A DNA stretch of 36,229 bases. Source: a virus. The notes beneath the pieces were generated by a model that was not told the origin of the DNA, made no database searches, and saw nothing but the letters and a program-made list of their open reading frames with translations. Shown one piece after another: positions 22,240-28,599 of the stretch. The translations under genes and the position numbers were made by a program. Position 1 is the first letter of the stretch. Each line of letters begins with the position of its first letter. The stretch is from positions 1-36,229 of IMG/VR virus record IMGVR_UViG_3300047470_000523, one strand, 5' to 3'.

Positions 22240-23123
22240 GCGCCCATGGCCTTCCGCCTTGCGGCTTCGGCAGCGGCGATGCGATCCTGGTACTCGTCGT
22301 AGCTTTCGTCGGTGCCTTTCGGCTCCAGGCCTCGCGGCTTTTGCGGCCGCCTTATGTCGATCGGCGTGCTCGACTGGTGCGGCTGGTACGCCACTGGCGA
22401 AACTGCCTGCGGCGGATTGAGCAGCTTCTCGACGATGGGCACCAGGTAGTTCGGCGGGATCTTCGCGGTCGGGCCCTTCTGCTCGCGTGCCAGGACGACA
22501 GCAGCCTGCAGCACTTCGGGCGGAACCTCGCGCTTCACCCAGTCCAGCACAGCGGGATGCGTGAAGGTGGCGTCGACACCCAGCTTACGCAGGGCGACAG
22601 CCATGGCAATTGGCGGGTCGTTGCTCTCGGGCGGTTCTTCGATCTCGGGCAATGGCGACGACGACGGGGTTGCGTATCCACCGTCCGTAGAGTCGTCGTT
22701 GTCTGTTTTTGTCTGGAGTCTGGAGTCTGGAGTCTGGCTAAGGTTTTTTTCGCTATCCGAATCAAAACCCACTGGGTTATTTTTGGGTTCCGTTTCGGTT
22801 TTCTTTCCCTTCGGCCTTCCGCCCTTTTTGCCATTGCTTCGGTTTGCATCGGCTTGTGCGCTTGCTGCCGCGATCTCTTCCTCGCACCGGTTCTGGATCC
22901 ACATGCCGTCGACCAGGTCGAAGAACTCTTCGAGCACGCTGGCCAGCGCCTGCTGTTCGTCCTTCGATCTGGCGCCGATCAGCCGCGCTGCCTTGTCCTC
23001 AGGGATCCCAGCTTCGCGGGTGTAGTAGACGTCCATCAGGCGCGAGTAGATGCCGTGCTCGAGCAGCGTCAGGTGGCCGGCCTTCTTGATGTAGTCGCCG
23101 ATGTGGCGTTTGTAGAAATTCAT
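22236..23123 (-). CDS. DUF1376 (YdaU-like) replication-associated protein
   Basis: The 295-residue protein starts MNFYKRHIGDYIKKAGHLTLLEHGIYSRLMDVYYTREAGIPEDKAARLI, the DUF1376/YdaU signature, usually found where a phage encodes its replication initiator. The middle (residues about 85-150) is polar and low-complexity, and the C terminus has a helical part (PPEVLQAAVVLAREQKGPTAKIPPNYLVPIVEKLL) typical of replisome-loading proteins. Its start overlaps the Dam stop as ATGA. A 7-base tandem repeat lies within the low-complexity linker. Replication initiation or helicase loading is the likely role, by family and position. Confidence 0.8.
   Translation of the reverse strand: MNFYKRHIGDYIKKAGHLTLLEHGIYSRLMDVYYTREAGIPEDKAARLIGARSKDEQQALASVLEEFFDLVDGMWIQNRCEEEIAAASAQADANRSNGKKGGRPKGKKTETEPKNNPVGFDSDSEKNLSQTPDSRLQTKTDNDDSTDGGYATPSSSPLPEIEEPPESNDPPIAMAVALRKLGVDATFTHPAVLDWVKREVPPEVLQAAVVLAREQKGPTAKIPPNYLVPIVEKLLNPPQAVSPVAYQPHQSSTPIDIRRPQKPRGLEPKGTDESYDEYQDRIAAAEAARRKAMGA
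22711..22737. repeat. Heptanucleotide tandem repeat in the DUF1376 gene
   Basis: The unit GTCTGGA occurs three times in a row plus six bases of a fourth copy. It encodes part of the linker (QTPDSRLQTK). Because the unit is not a multiple of three, a gain or loss of one copy would shift the reading frame. Confidence 0.85.
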
Positions 23124-23980
23124 TCGAACATCCTTCCCTGCGCGGCCTGCTGCTCGAGCGCGGCGGCGCAGGCCGGGTTCAGCCAGATGACTTCCGTCGA
23201 CGCTTTGCCGTGGTCGGCGTTGTGCCGGCGCTCGTATCGGATCCAGTCGGAATACAACTCGTCGTCGTACAGTTCGCTCGGATAACCGGACAGCACGACC
23301 ATGCTCTCGACCTGGTGCAAGGCGGCGGCCAGAGCTCGGTGGGCGGTATCGTCCATCTCGTGGCGGTAGCCGCGGCTCGCTGCCCTGGTGCTGTGGCAGT
23401 ACGGCGGATCCACATAGATCAGGGTGTTGACCGTGTCCATGCGGCGGATGATCTCGACAGCGTCGCAGTTTTCGATAAGTACTCCCTGCAGTCGACGCGT
23501 GAACGAAGGGATGGCGTTCGGCCAGGATGAGTACTCAATCGCCGGCAGCACGCGGCCATCGGTCATCCTCGAGCGGAATCCGGTGCGGTGCGGCCTGGTG
23601 GCGCTGTCGCTACCGAAGCCCAGGAAGGCCTTGGTGACGAGCTTGTGCGCCCGGTCCATGTCGTCGACCGGCGGCTCGTAGGCCCAGTTGAATTCTTCCC
23701 GTGCGAAAGGCGTGAGTGCGACGCGGCGCTGCAGCTCGAGTGCGCGATCGGCGTCACGCATGATGCGGAACAGGTTGACGACTTCGCCGTCCAGGTCGTT
23801 GTAGCACTCGGCGCCAACGCGCGGCTTCTGTAGCAGCACGGACGCGGCGCCGCCGAAGGGCTCGACGTAGACGGTATGGCGAGGGAAGAAGGTCAGGATC
23901 CACGGCGCCAGGCGGAACTTGCCGCCGTGGTATCGCAGCACCGGGCGGGCCGGCGCTTCGATGATGGTGGTGGTCGTCAT
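23120..23980 (-). CDS. DNA adenine methylase (D12 class N6-adenine methyltransferase)
   Basis: The 286-residue protein matches the Dam/D12 class: YHGGK at residues 17-21, the SAM-binding PFGG at 41-44, NDLD at 61-64 and the catalytic DPPY at 191-194. It transfers a methyl group from S-adenosylmethionine to adenine N6 in double-stranded DNA. I chose the ATG at 23980, which overlaps the upstream stop as ATGA; the GTG further upstream sits too close to its GGAGG. There is no partner endonuclease, so it is an orphan, most likely protecting phage DNA from host restriction or marking replication or packaging sites. Target sequence is not known. Confidence 0.92.
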   Translation of the reverse strand: MTTTTIIEAPARPVLRYHGGKFRLAPWILTFFPRHTVYVEPFGGAASVLLQKPRVGAECYNDLDGEVVNLFRIMRDADRALELQRRVALTPFAREEFNWAYEPPVDDMDRAHKLVTKAFLGFGSDSATRPHRTGFRSRMTDGRVLPAIEYSSWPNAIPSFTRRLQGVLIENCDAVEIIRRMDTVNTLIYVDPPYCHSTRAASRGYRHEMDDTAHRALAAALHQVESMVVLSGYPSELYDDELYSDWIRYERRHNADHGKASTEVIWLNPACAAALEQQAAQGRMFE

Positions 23981-24195
23981 GGCGGGCACGCCTCCGCCAG
24001 TTCACGGACGGCCCATGCGCGGTCTTCCTGCACTTCGCGCTCGCGCTCGCGCTGGCGATACCCGAGCTGCCAGTCGACGATAGCGCGCACACCTGGGTTG
24101 AGGTCGTGGTCGTCGATGCCGAGGCCCTGGTCGAACGCTTCGGCGCCGCGGCCTTGCCAGTAGCCGGGGGTGATGAGGTGGATGGAGAGGTCCAT
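23977..24195 (-). CDS. Small early phage protein, unknown function
   Basis: The 72-residue protein has two parts: MDLSIHLITPGYWQGRG-like at the start, and a helical, Arg- and Glu-rich C terminus (QREREREVQEDRAWAVRELAEACPP). GGAGG lies five bases before the ATG, and the previous gene ends directly before it. The stop overlaps the adenine methylase start as ATGA. No family is recognised. Confidence 0.65.
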   Translation of the reverse strand: MDLSIHLITPGYWQGRGAEAFDQGLGIDDHDLNPGVRAIVDWQLGYRQREREREVQEDRAWAVRELAEACPP

Positions 24196-24387
24196 TCAGT
24201 CCTCCGTCTTCTCGCCTTGGCGGTACTGCTCGACAGCCGCGGCCAACTCGTTCCCGCTCTGCTCGTACCGTCCGGCCTCACGTGCCTTCTCGCTGGGCGG
24301 CGCGACCTGCACGGCCCTGCGACGGTCGTACCAGGTGCATGCTTTCGCAATCACCTTCGTCGCCGCGTAATCAGTTGTTGTTGTCAT
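24196..24387 (-). CDS. Small early phage protein, unknown function
   Basis: The 63-residue protein is mostly helical: VIAKACTWYDRRRAV near the N terminus and a charged C terminus (SGNELAAAVEQYRQGEKTED). The ATG at 24387 has AAGGAAG upstream. It directly precedes the next small gene without a gap. I do not recognise a family. Confidence 0.6.
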   Translation of the reverse strand: MTTTTDYAATKVIAKACTWYDRRRAVQVAPPSEKAREAGRYEQSGNELAAAVEQYRQGEKTED

Positions 24388-24462
24388 TCCTGTACTTCCT
24401 TCTCTTGGCCCCGGGCGAACCTGGGCTATTTCGTTACCAGCTCATGGCGCAGCCGGAATCCT

Positions 24463-24714
24463 TTAAAGGTGCCTCCGGCCGTTGCTCACGCCACGCGTCC
24501 GGCCGGCCATCCGACCGGGACCCGGACATCCTCGGGATTCCTTGGCCGGCGGCGGCGCCATACCATGCGTGCGCACGGCGTTGTTGCTCAGGCCGCGCAG
24601 GAAGGTGCTGCGCGCCATCCCGAAGGCCTGGCAGATACGGTCCAGCCCGGACAGCTCGGCTGGGTTGAACAGCACCTCGACGGTTTCGGTGCGGGTTGCG
24701 GGGTTGAGGCTCAT
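24463..24714 (-). CDS. Small protein with ribbon-helix-helix-like N terminus
   Basis: The 83-residue protein has a start (TVEVLFNPAELSGLDRICQAFGMARSTFLRGLSNNAVR) that looks like a beta strand followed by two helices, the layout of a ribbon-helix-helix DNA-binding domain. The C-terminal 30 residues (Pro-, Gly- and Arg-rich) look poorly ordered and may not be conserved. AAGGAG lies seven bases before the ATG. It is the first gene after cro in the leftward operon, a place where small regulators are common. DNA binding is an inference. Confidence 0.55.
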   Translation of the reverse strand: MSLNPATRTETVEVLFNPAELSGLDRICQAFGMARSTFLRGLSNNAVRTHGMAPPPAKESRGCPGPGRMAGRTRGVSNGRRHL

Positions 24715-24810
24715 GGTGTTTCTCCTTGGTGGTGCGGATTACGAGGACGGCCAACTGGCCGGGGTGGCGCTAGTGCAACTGCCTGTGGGCAACTTTTCAG
24801 GCATGGAAAA

Positions 24811-24831
24811 AGCCGCAGGGTTACTGCGGCT
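24811..24831 (-). terminator. Terminator overlapping the end of the cro-like gene
   Basis: AGCCGCAG pairs perfectly with CTGCGGCT over a five-base loop, and on the minus strand it is followed by TTTTTCC. The stop codon of the cro-like gene lies in the loop (24821-24823). This would stop leftward transcripts right after cro, like tR1 of lambda, so early genes further left may need antitermination or read-through. Confidence 0.75.
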
Positions 24832-25066
24832 GGGATTCGGGGTGGGGCGGGGCCAGCTCGGGCCAGATGCGCTGCCAGTCGTCGGGGAACATTTCACGCC
24901 GGGTCACCAAGCCACCAGTCGCGGTCTCGATAGCCGCGCCGTAGATGACCGGGATCGGCCTGGTTCCGTCGGCCCAGCGGCTTACATCTGGGGCATGCGC
25001 GCCGATCGCTTTGGCCAGCGCCGCTTGGCGGCCGCGCTCTTGAGAGAGGTAAGTTTTGATGTCCAT
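24821..25066 (-). CDS. YdaS/Cro-like repressor
   Basis: The 81-residue protein is helical and has a helix-turn-helix typical of the YdaS/Cro group (YLSQERGRQAALAKAIGAHAPDVSRWADGTRPIPVIYGAAIETATGG, residues 6-52). It would bind the operators between itself and cI and shift the switch to lytic growth. The ATG at 25066 lies just nine bases after the leftward -10 box (TATACT). The gene is divergent from cI and ends in a terminator. The name Cro is used for position and fold; antitoxin-type YdaS proteins share the fold, but no toxin is next to it. Confidence 0.8.
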   Translation of the reverse strand: MDIKTYLSQERGRQAALAKAIGAHAPDVSRWADGTRPIPVIYGAAIETATGGLVTRREMFPDDWQRIWPELAPPHPESQPQ

Positions 25067-25074
25067 GAAGACAG

Positions 25075-25102
25075 AGTATAGCGAATCGCTAAACCTCGTC
25101 AA
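25075..25102 (-). promoter_or_regulatory. Leftward early promoter (cro promoter)
   Basis: On the minus strand TTGACG (25097-25102), a 16-base spacer and TATACT (25075-25080) form a strong sigma70-type promoter. The operator 25079-25091 lies in the spacer and touches the -10, so repressor binding should block transcription. The first gene is the cro-like gene at 25066. Confidence 0.8.
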
Positions 25103-25139
25103 TAGCGAATCGCATATTTCAAACTTTAGCGCGATGCTA
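25079..25139. promoter_or_regulatory. Three repressor operators at 24-base spacing
   Basis: Three 13-base elements read TAGCGAATCGCTA (25079-25091, perfect palindrome), TAGCGAATCGCAT (25103-25115) and TAGCGCGATGCTA (25127-25139). Their start points are exactly 24 bases apart, about two helical turns, as for cooperative dimers. They cover the leftward promoter and the probable repressor promoter. Two further copies occur at 27334 and 27368. Confidence 0.85.
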
Positions 25140-25145
25140 TTTAAT
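25117..25145 (+). promoter_or_regulatory. Probable repressor maintenance promoter (PRM-like), leaderless start
   Basis: TTTCAA (25117-25122), a 17-base spacer and TTTAAT (25140-25145) form a weak promoter whose start would fall at about 25151-25153, on the ATG of the repressor gene (25152). This suggests a leaderless message, as for lambda cI. The third operator (25127-25139) lies in the spacer, so high repressor levels would self-repress. Confidence 0.45.
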
Positions 25146-25151
25146 GCTCGT

Positions 25152-25892
25152 ATGCAAACAAATGACGAAGTGCGCCGACAAAACCTCCTGATCGCGATAG
25201 AGCGATCAGGCTCGGCCGCAAAGCTCGCAGAAAAGGCGAAGACGTCGGCCGCCTACCTGAGCCAGATCAAGAACCGTACGCCGGATAGCAAGTCGGGAAC
25301 GCCGAAGACGATGGGCGATGACATGGCGCGTCGCATCGAGGCTGCAATTGGCGAGCAGCCTGGATGGATGGATGTTTCCCGCGAGCCGCAAGAGGCCGCG
25401 GGCGTGAGGGCAGATATTCTCGATTTGGTGCCGGGTGCTAAACGCGTACACGCGGCCGACCAAGACGACCCGAGCATGACGCAGATCCGGAGGGTGAGGA
25501 TCAAGGTGCAGGCCGGCATCACGGGCTTCCAGGTGGAGCCGGAACACTACGATGGCGAAACCCAGGGCGTGCCCACGAAATGGATGCTGAGGGAAGGGTT
25601 GAGCAAAGATGCGCTGGTGTCGACCACCGTTCGCGGTGAGAGCATGGAGCCGGCCTTGTACGACGGTGACGTGATCGTCGTGAACACGCGCGATACGCAG
25701 CTGGTCTCCGGTGCTGTCTATGTCATCAATTACGAGGGCGAGGCGGTTGTCAAGCGAATGCTGCGTGACGCCGGGCAGTGGTGGCTGACTTCCGATAATT
25801 CAGACCAGCGAAAGTATCACCGCCAGTTATGCAAAGGCGCCGAGTGCATCGTTATCGGTAAAGTGGTTCGCAAAGAAAGCACTCATATATAA
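25152..25892 (+). CDS. CI-like repressor, XRE helix-turn-helix plus S24 peptidase
   Basis: The 246-residue protein has an N-terminal helix-turn-helix (residues about 7-45: NLLIAIERSGSAAKLAEKAKTSAAYLSQIKNR) and a C-terminal LexA/CI S24 domain. The S24 serine is Ser164 in RGESMEP and the general base is Lys201 (EAVVKRML). A likely cleavage site is Ala121-Gly122. RecA-stimulated self-cleavage on DNA damage would induce the prophage. The start at 25152 fits the PRM-like promoter, though upstream in-frame ATGs exist. It faces the cro-like gene and is followed after 11 bases by a cargo gene. Confidence 0.93.
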   Translation: MQTNDEVRRQNLLIAIERSGSAAKLAEKAKTSAAYLSQIKNRTPDSKSGTPKTMGDDMARRIEAAIGEQPGWMDVSREPQEAAGVRADILDLVPGAKRVHAADQDDPSMTQIRRVRIKVQAGITGFQVEPEHYDGETQGVPTKWMLREGLSKDALVSTTVRGESMEPALYDGDVIVVNTRDTQLVSGAVYVINYEGEAVVKRMLRDAGQWWLTSDNSDQRKYHRQLCKGAECIVIGKVVRKESTHI

Positions 25893-25903
25893 GGGCAATA
25901 AAT

Positions 25904-26503
25904 ATGAAAAGGCTGCTTTTAGTTATGGTCACACTGGGCGCTTTTGAATGCTCCGCACAGACCTCTTCGGCCACCGTTGAAGACCTCGGCAATTATATTT
26001 CCCAAAATGCTCCGCTGGCGGACAGCGGAAAGCTTCTATGGTCTGACTTCTACAAGCAAATCTTTAGCAAACTGGCTGCGCTGAATGCCTCTGGCGAAAT
26101 GCTCGAGCGAGAGAATAGGTTGATCCGCAATGCTGAGCTTTATGAGGCAGGGAAGATCGACAAGAGCGAATTCGACTATCGGCGTCGGATGGTTCAGGCA
26201 GAGGCGGCGAGCGCCGACCAGGCCGCCAGGAATGCGGAGCAGGCACAGCGAGCCATCGAGCAGCGCGGCACCGAGGCGCGAGAGCAGCAGCGGTCCAATG
26301 CCATCCTGGCCACTGCCGCCCAGTTACTACAGGCGAGCGCCCCCCGAACTTTGGCGCCGGCCCCATCGCCAGTTCCGAATGGCGGCATGACCGGTTTTCT
26401 GCAGAGCCAATCGGTTAATGGATTCTTGCGGTATTGCCGCTACAGCAACGGCGTGGTCAATACGATTAACTCAATCAACCTCTGTCCGCTGAGCATTCAA
26501 TAA
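25904..26503 (+). CDS. Exported protein of unknown function, cI-linked cargo
   Basis: The 199-residue protein has a basic start and hydrophobic core (MKRLLLVMVTLGAFECSA), a signal peptide probably cut after CSA. The mature protein has a helical, charged centre (residues about 60-125: ERENRLIRNAELYEAGKIDKSEFDYRRRMVQAEAASADQAARNAEQAQRAIEQR) and two cysteines near the C terminus (YCRYSNG...NLCPL) that could pair outside the cytoplasm. It lies 11 bases after the repressor gene and so is probably expressed in lysogeny, the position of rexAB in lambda. A cell-envelope or superinfection-exclusion role is a hypothesis. Confidence 0.7.
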   Translation: MKRLLLVMVTLGAFECSAQTSSATVEDLGNYISQNAPLADSGKLLWSDFYKQIFSKLAALNASGEMLERENRLIRNAELYEAGKIDKSEFDYRRRMVQAEAASADQAARNAEQAQRAIEQRGTEAREQQRSNAILATAAQLLQASAPRTLAPAPSPVPNGGMTGFLQSQSVNGFLRYCRYSNGVVNTINSINLCPLSIQ

Positions 26504-26509
26504 AAATAA

Positions 26510-26530
26510 TCCCCGCCAGCTGCGCGGGGA
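26510..26530. terminator. GC hairpin after the first cargo gene
   Basis: TCCCCGC pairs with GCGGGGA over a seven-base loop. The T-run is on the minus-strand side only (A-rich before it on the plus strand), so on the plus strand it is more likely an attenuating or mRNA-stabilising hairpin than a full terminator. Confidence 0.4.
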
Positions 26531-26544
26531 GTGGAGGCTAAAGA

Positions 26545-26763
26545 ATGAAAAGCGAAACGATTGCGAAAATTCAACAAGCATGCGTAGATCAGCAAAGGCT
26601 CAACGTTTCTGCGATGCGCTGTATGATTGAGATTGGAAAGTTATTCCCTGCAGGCGAAAAGCGTGAGCCGTTGGTTCAGGCACTAGAGGACATGTCTAAA
26701 CTCATCGAAAAGCAATTTAGTAGTCTGAGTGAGGCGCTGTCGGCACTGGATGAGGAGGCATAA
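26545..26763 (+). CDS. Small helical protein, cI-linked cargo
   Basis: The 72-residue protein is mostly helical (AKIQQACVDQQRLNVSAMRCMIEIGKLFPAGEKREPLVQALEDMSKLIEKQFSSLSEALSALDEEA) and may form a helical bundle. GGAGG is eight bases before the ATG. It ends directly before the next gene, so the two are probably coupled. Base composition is more AT-rich than the structural genes, as for its neighbours. No family is recognised. Confidence 0.65.
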   Translation: MKSETIAKIQQACVDQQRLNVSAMRCMIEIGKLFPAGEKREPLVQALEDMSKLIEKQFSSLSEALSALDEEA

Positions 26764-27207
26764 ATGCAGCGCGATCCCGAAAACCTGCGTTACTTTAATG
26801 ATGAGATTCGTCGTTTGCGCGATTCCGATCAAACTGGTCGGAGTACGTTTGACGGCGGCGGGGGTGGCGGCTATGATCACCCCATGGAAGAGCGAGTCAA
26901 AAAACTGGAAGAGCTGGCTGGCAAGACCGTCGAGCGCATCGTGAGCATCGAGCGTGACGTGGCTGTCATTCGGTCGAACTATGCGACGAAGGAAGATATC
27001 AAGACTGTCATAGCCGACCTACATAAAGAGATCAACGCTCAGACCTGGAAGGTCGTTGGCACAGCCGCGCTTCTGTGTGGTGCGGTTTTCTGGTTGGCCC
27101 GTAACGTTCAGCCGTTACCGTCAGCATCTACGCCAGCGGCTGTTGTTCCTACCGCGGTGCCAGCGCCCGCCGCCCCAGCCCCACGGCCGCCAACCCCCGC
27201 GCACTAA
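26764..27207 (+). CDS. Coiled-coil protein with one membrane span, cI-linked cargo
   Basis: The 147-residue protein has a charged N terminus, a glycine run (FDGGGGGGYDH, residues about 29-39), a coiled coil (MEERVKKLEELAGKTVERIVSIERDVAVIRSNYATKEDIKTVIADLHKEINAQ, residues about 41-93), one transmembrane segment (VVGTAALLCGAVFWLA, about 97-112) and a Pro/Ala-rich tail. GAGGAGG is seven bases upstream. Coiled coils of this type with one span occur in many prophage proteins of unknown role (XhlA-like appearance). The rigid coil, membrane anchor and cI linkage would suit a sensor or superinfection-exclusion protein, which is hypothetical. Confidence 0.7.
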   Translation: MQRDPENLRYFNDEIRRLRDSDQTGRSTFDGGGGGGYDHPMEERVKKLEELAGKTVERIVSIERDVAVIRSNYATKEDIKTVIADLHKEINAQTWKVVGTAALLCGAVFWLARNVQPLPSASTPAAVVPTAVPAPAAPAPRPPTPAH

Positions 27208-27247
27208 GCCAATCCCGCACTTACGGGAAGAATTCCGTAGCCCCCAT

Positions 27248-27270
27248 GCCCGCACGCGCGGGCTTTTTTT
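27248..27270 (+). terminator. Rho-independent terminator of the repressor-cargo operon
   Basis: GCCCGC pairs with GCGGGC over a four-base loop and is followed by seven Ts on the plus strand. It ends the lysogeny operon cI plus cargo and insulates it from the second early promoter about 90 bases further on. Confidence 0.9.
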
Positions 27271-27321
27271 CGCCCTGACGCCGGCTCGGCGTGCCCGACG
27301 AGTTCGGGCTGTGGAGCAGTG

Positions 27322-27384
27322 TAGCGAAAGATTTAGCGCATCGCTATAAATAATGCTTGACGCAATTTAGCGAAACGCTATACG
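27322..27384 (+). promoter_or_regulatory. Rightward early promoter with repressor operators
   Basis: Two operators match those at cI: TAGCGCATCGCTA (27334-27346) and TAGCGAAACGCTA (27368-27380); a half site (TAGCGAAAG) lies at 27322. The promoter is TTGACG (27357-27362), a 16-base spacer and TATACG (27379-27384), with the second operator in the spacer touching the -10. This is the same design as the leftward promoter at 25075. It drives the genes from 27440 to the integrase. Confidence 0.82.
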
Positions 27385-27439
27385 ATTACTCCATCGCAAC
27401 CGAGCTCAGCACTCGCCGAGCCGCAGATGGAGAGAACCG

Positions 27440-27601
27440 ATGTACGCACACATCTACAACGCACCTGGCAAGAAAGCCCGCCTGTTCCTGACCACTGGTC
27501 CGTCGCTCTCTGAGGGCGTCGTGTCCGAGCAGCTGTTCGACAGCAAGGCTGACGCCAAGAAGGCCGCCAAGGCCGCCGGCGCCAAGGCCTGGAACTTCTG
27601 A
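27440..27601 (+). CDS. Small basic phage protein, first gene of the rightward operon
   Basis: The 53-residue protein has a beta-rich first half (MYAHIYNAPGKKARLFLTTGPSL) and a Lys/Ala-rich helical end (SKADAKKAAKAAGAKAWNF). GGAGAG lies six bases before the ATG. It is the first gene after the second operator-promoter, where lambda has N or other small early genes, but nothing links it to antitermination. No family is recognised. Confidence 0.65.
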   Translation: MYAHIYNAPGKKARLFLTTGPSLSEGVVSEQLFDSKADAKKAAKAAGAKAWNF

Positions 27602-27613
27602 TCGGGCCTGATC

Positions 27614-27727
27614 ATGCGCGCCACTACCCGCAACCAATTCCGCGCCTACGACCGCATCGTCACCGGCCTGATGCTGATCTGCGCCGCCGGCTTCGTGTTC
27701 GGCGCACTCGTCGTCCTGGGGTTCTGA
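27614..27727 (+). CDS. Tiny membrane protein
   Basis: The 37-residue protein has a basic N terminus (MRATTRNQFRAYDR) and one hydrophobic span (IVTGLMLICAAGFVFGALVVLGF). It lies between the first gene and the next one with only short gaps, so it is part of the operon. No good Shine-Dalgarno is visible, and it has no known family. It was kept because phages often encode such short membrane peptides. Confidence 0.45.
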   Translation: MRATTRNQFRAYDRIVTGLMLICAAGFVFGALVVLGF

Positions 27728-27728
27728 C

Positions 27729-28088
27729 ATGGACCGCCACCAGTTCAACGAGGAAGACCGCGAAGACCAGGTCGCCGAGCAGATCGACCTGCACACGAAG
27801 GCCATCCGCTTCGACGTGTTCGCCGGCAACCCGCAGACCATGCGCGCCGTCGCGGAGCGCCTGACCGATCTCGAATGCGGCGCGCTGGAAGCCGAGGCGC
27901 TGGTCCGCGCGGCCGTGGTGGGGCACTCAGCCCTGGTGGGCGTGCGTATCGCCAGCGCGGTGCAGTCGGCCATCTACTTCGAAGCCGAGGCGCGGGCCGA
28001 GCGCAGCGTCGACGCCATGCGGCAGCGCCGCATCGAATCCCGCAACGACAACCGCATCGCGCAGGCCGTGGCCGCGCGCATGCACTGA
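27729..28088 (+). CDS. Early phage protein, unknown function
   Basis: The 119-residue protein is helical and charged throughout (MDRHQFNEEDREDQVAEQIDLHTKAIRFDVF..., then ECGALEAEALVRAAVVGHSALVGVRIASAVQSAIYFEAEARAERSVDAMRQRR). The ATG lies one base after the preceding stop codon, so translation is probably coupled. I recognise no domain. Confidence 0.7.
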   Translation: MDRHQFNEEDREDQVAEQIDLHTKAIRFDVFAGNPQTMRAVAERLTDLECGALEAEALVRAAVVGHSALVGVRIASAVQSAIYFEAEARAERSVDAMRQRRIESRNDNRIAQAVAARMH

Positions 28089-28100
28089 TCGGAGCCGGCC

Positions 28101-28304
28101 ATGTGCACCCACTGCAACGACACCGGCAGCCTGTCCAAGGACCTCGACAGCTTTTTCGACTGCGTGCACTGCGGCATCGCTGAGGAGCGCGCGGCACTTG
28201 AGTCCTGGGCCGATGAGCGGAACGTCGAATGCTACTCGGCCGACCTCTGGCTGATCTACCAGCACGGCAGGGCAGCGGCCGGCGCCACCGGGAGCGCCGC
28301 ATGA
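28101..28304 (+). CDS. Small zinc-binding phage protein
   Basis: The 67-residue protein has CTHC (residues 2-5) and CVHC (residues 21-24) in the order of a zinc ribbon, followed by an acidic helix (EERAALESWADERNVE). The ATG has GGAG six bases upstream and the stop overlaps the next start (ATGA). Function is unknown; zinc binding is inferred. Confidence 0.7.
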   Translation: MCTHCNDTGSLSKDLDSFFDCVHCGIAEERAALESWADERNVECYSADLWLIYQHGRAAAGATGSAA

Positions 28305-28480
28305 CCGTCGCCCGCATTCCCCGCCGCCAGGATCAGGCAGATCCGGCCCCGCGCCGCGACCCAATCGGCTTCCTGCTGTTCTACAAGATGGACTGGTGCG
28401 AGCGTCACCCGGGCGTGATGCTCCTGGCGATCGGCGGCCTGATCCTGCTGGAAGGCGTGTTCGAGCAGGTGTGCTCGTGA
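28301..28480 (+). CDS. Small membrane protein
   Basis: The 59-residue protein has a basic, proline-rich N terminus (IPRRQDQADPAPRRDP) and two hydrophobic stretches, one short (GFLLFYK) and one longer (HPGVMLLAIGGLILLEGVF). Its start overlaps the preceding stop as ATGA and its stop overlaps the next start as GTGA. No family is recognised. Confidence 0.6.
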   Translation: MTVARIPRRQDQADPAPRRDPIGFLLFYKMDWCERHPGVMLLAIGGLILLEGVFEQVCS

Positions 28481-28581
28481 TCCGCTTCATCCGCCACCAA
28501 TACCGGCACGCCTGCCGGGCTGGCTTCGGCCGGCGCAAGGCGATCACCGGCGCCGTATGCACCTACGTTTTCGGCTTTTAA
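28477..28581 (+). CDS. Very short basic phage protein
   Basis: The 34-residue protein (VIRFIRHQYRHACRAGFGRRKAITG...) starts with GTG overlapping the preceding stop as GTGA. It is rich in Arg and His and ends in a short hydrophobic segment (AVCTYVFGF). It continues the run of coupled small genes before recT. It is short, so confidence is limited. Confidence 0.5.
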   Translation: MIRFIRHQYRHACRAGFGRRKAITGAVCTYVFGF

Positions 28582-28599
28582 CCAGAGAGGATCCACCCC

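Noticed and set aside
24821-25066. YdaS protein as part of a toxin-antitoxin pair
   Set aside because: No YdaT-like toxin gene lies next to it; the divergent cI and operator layout argue for a Cro-like role.
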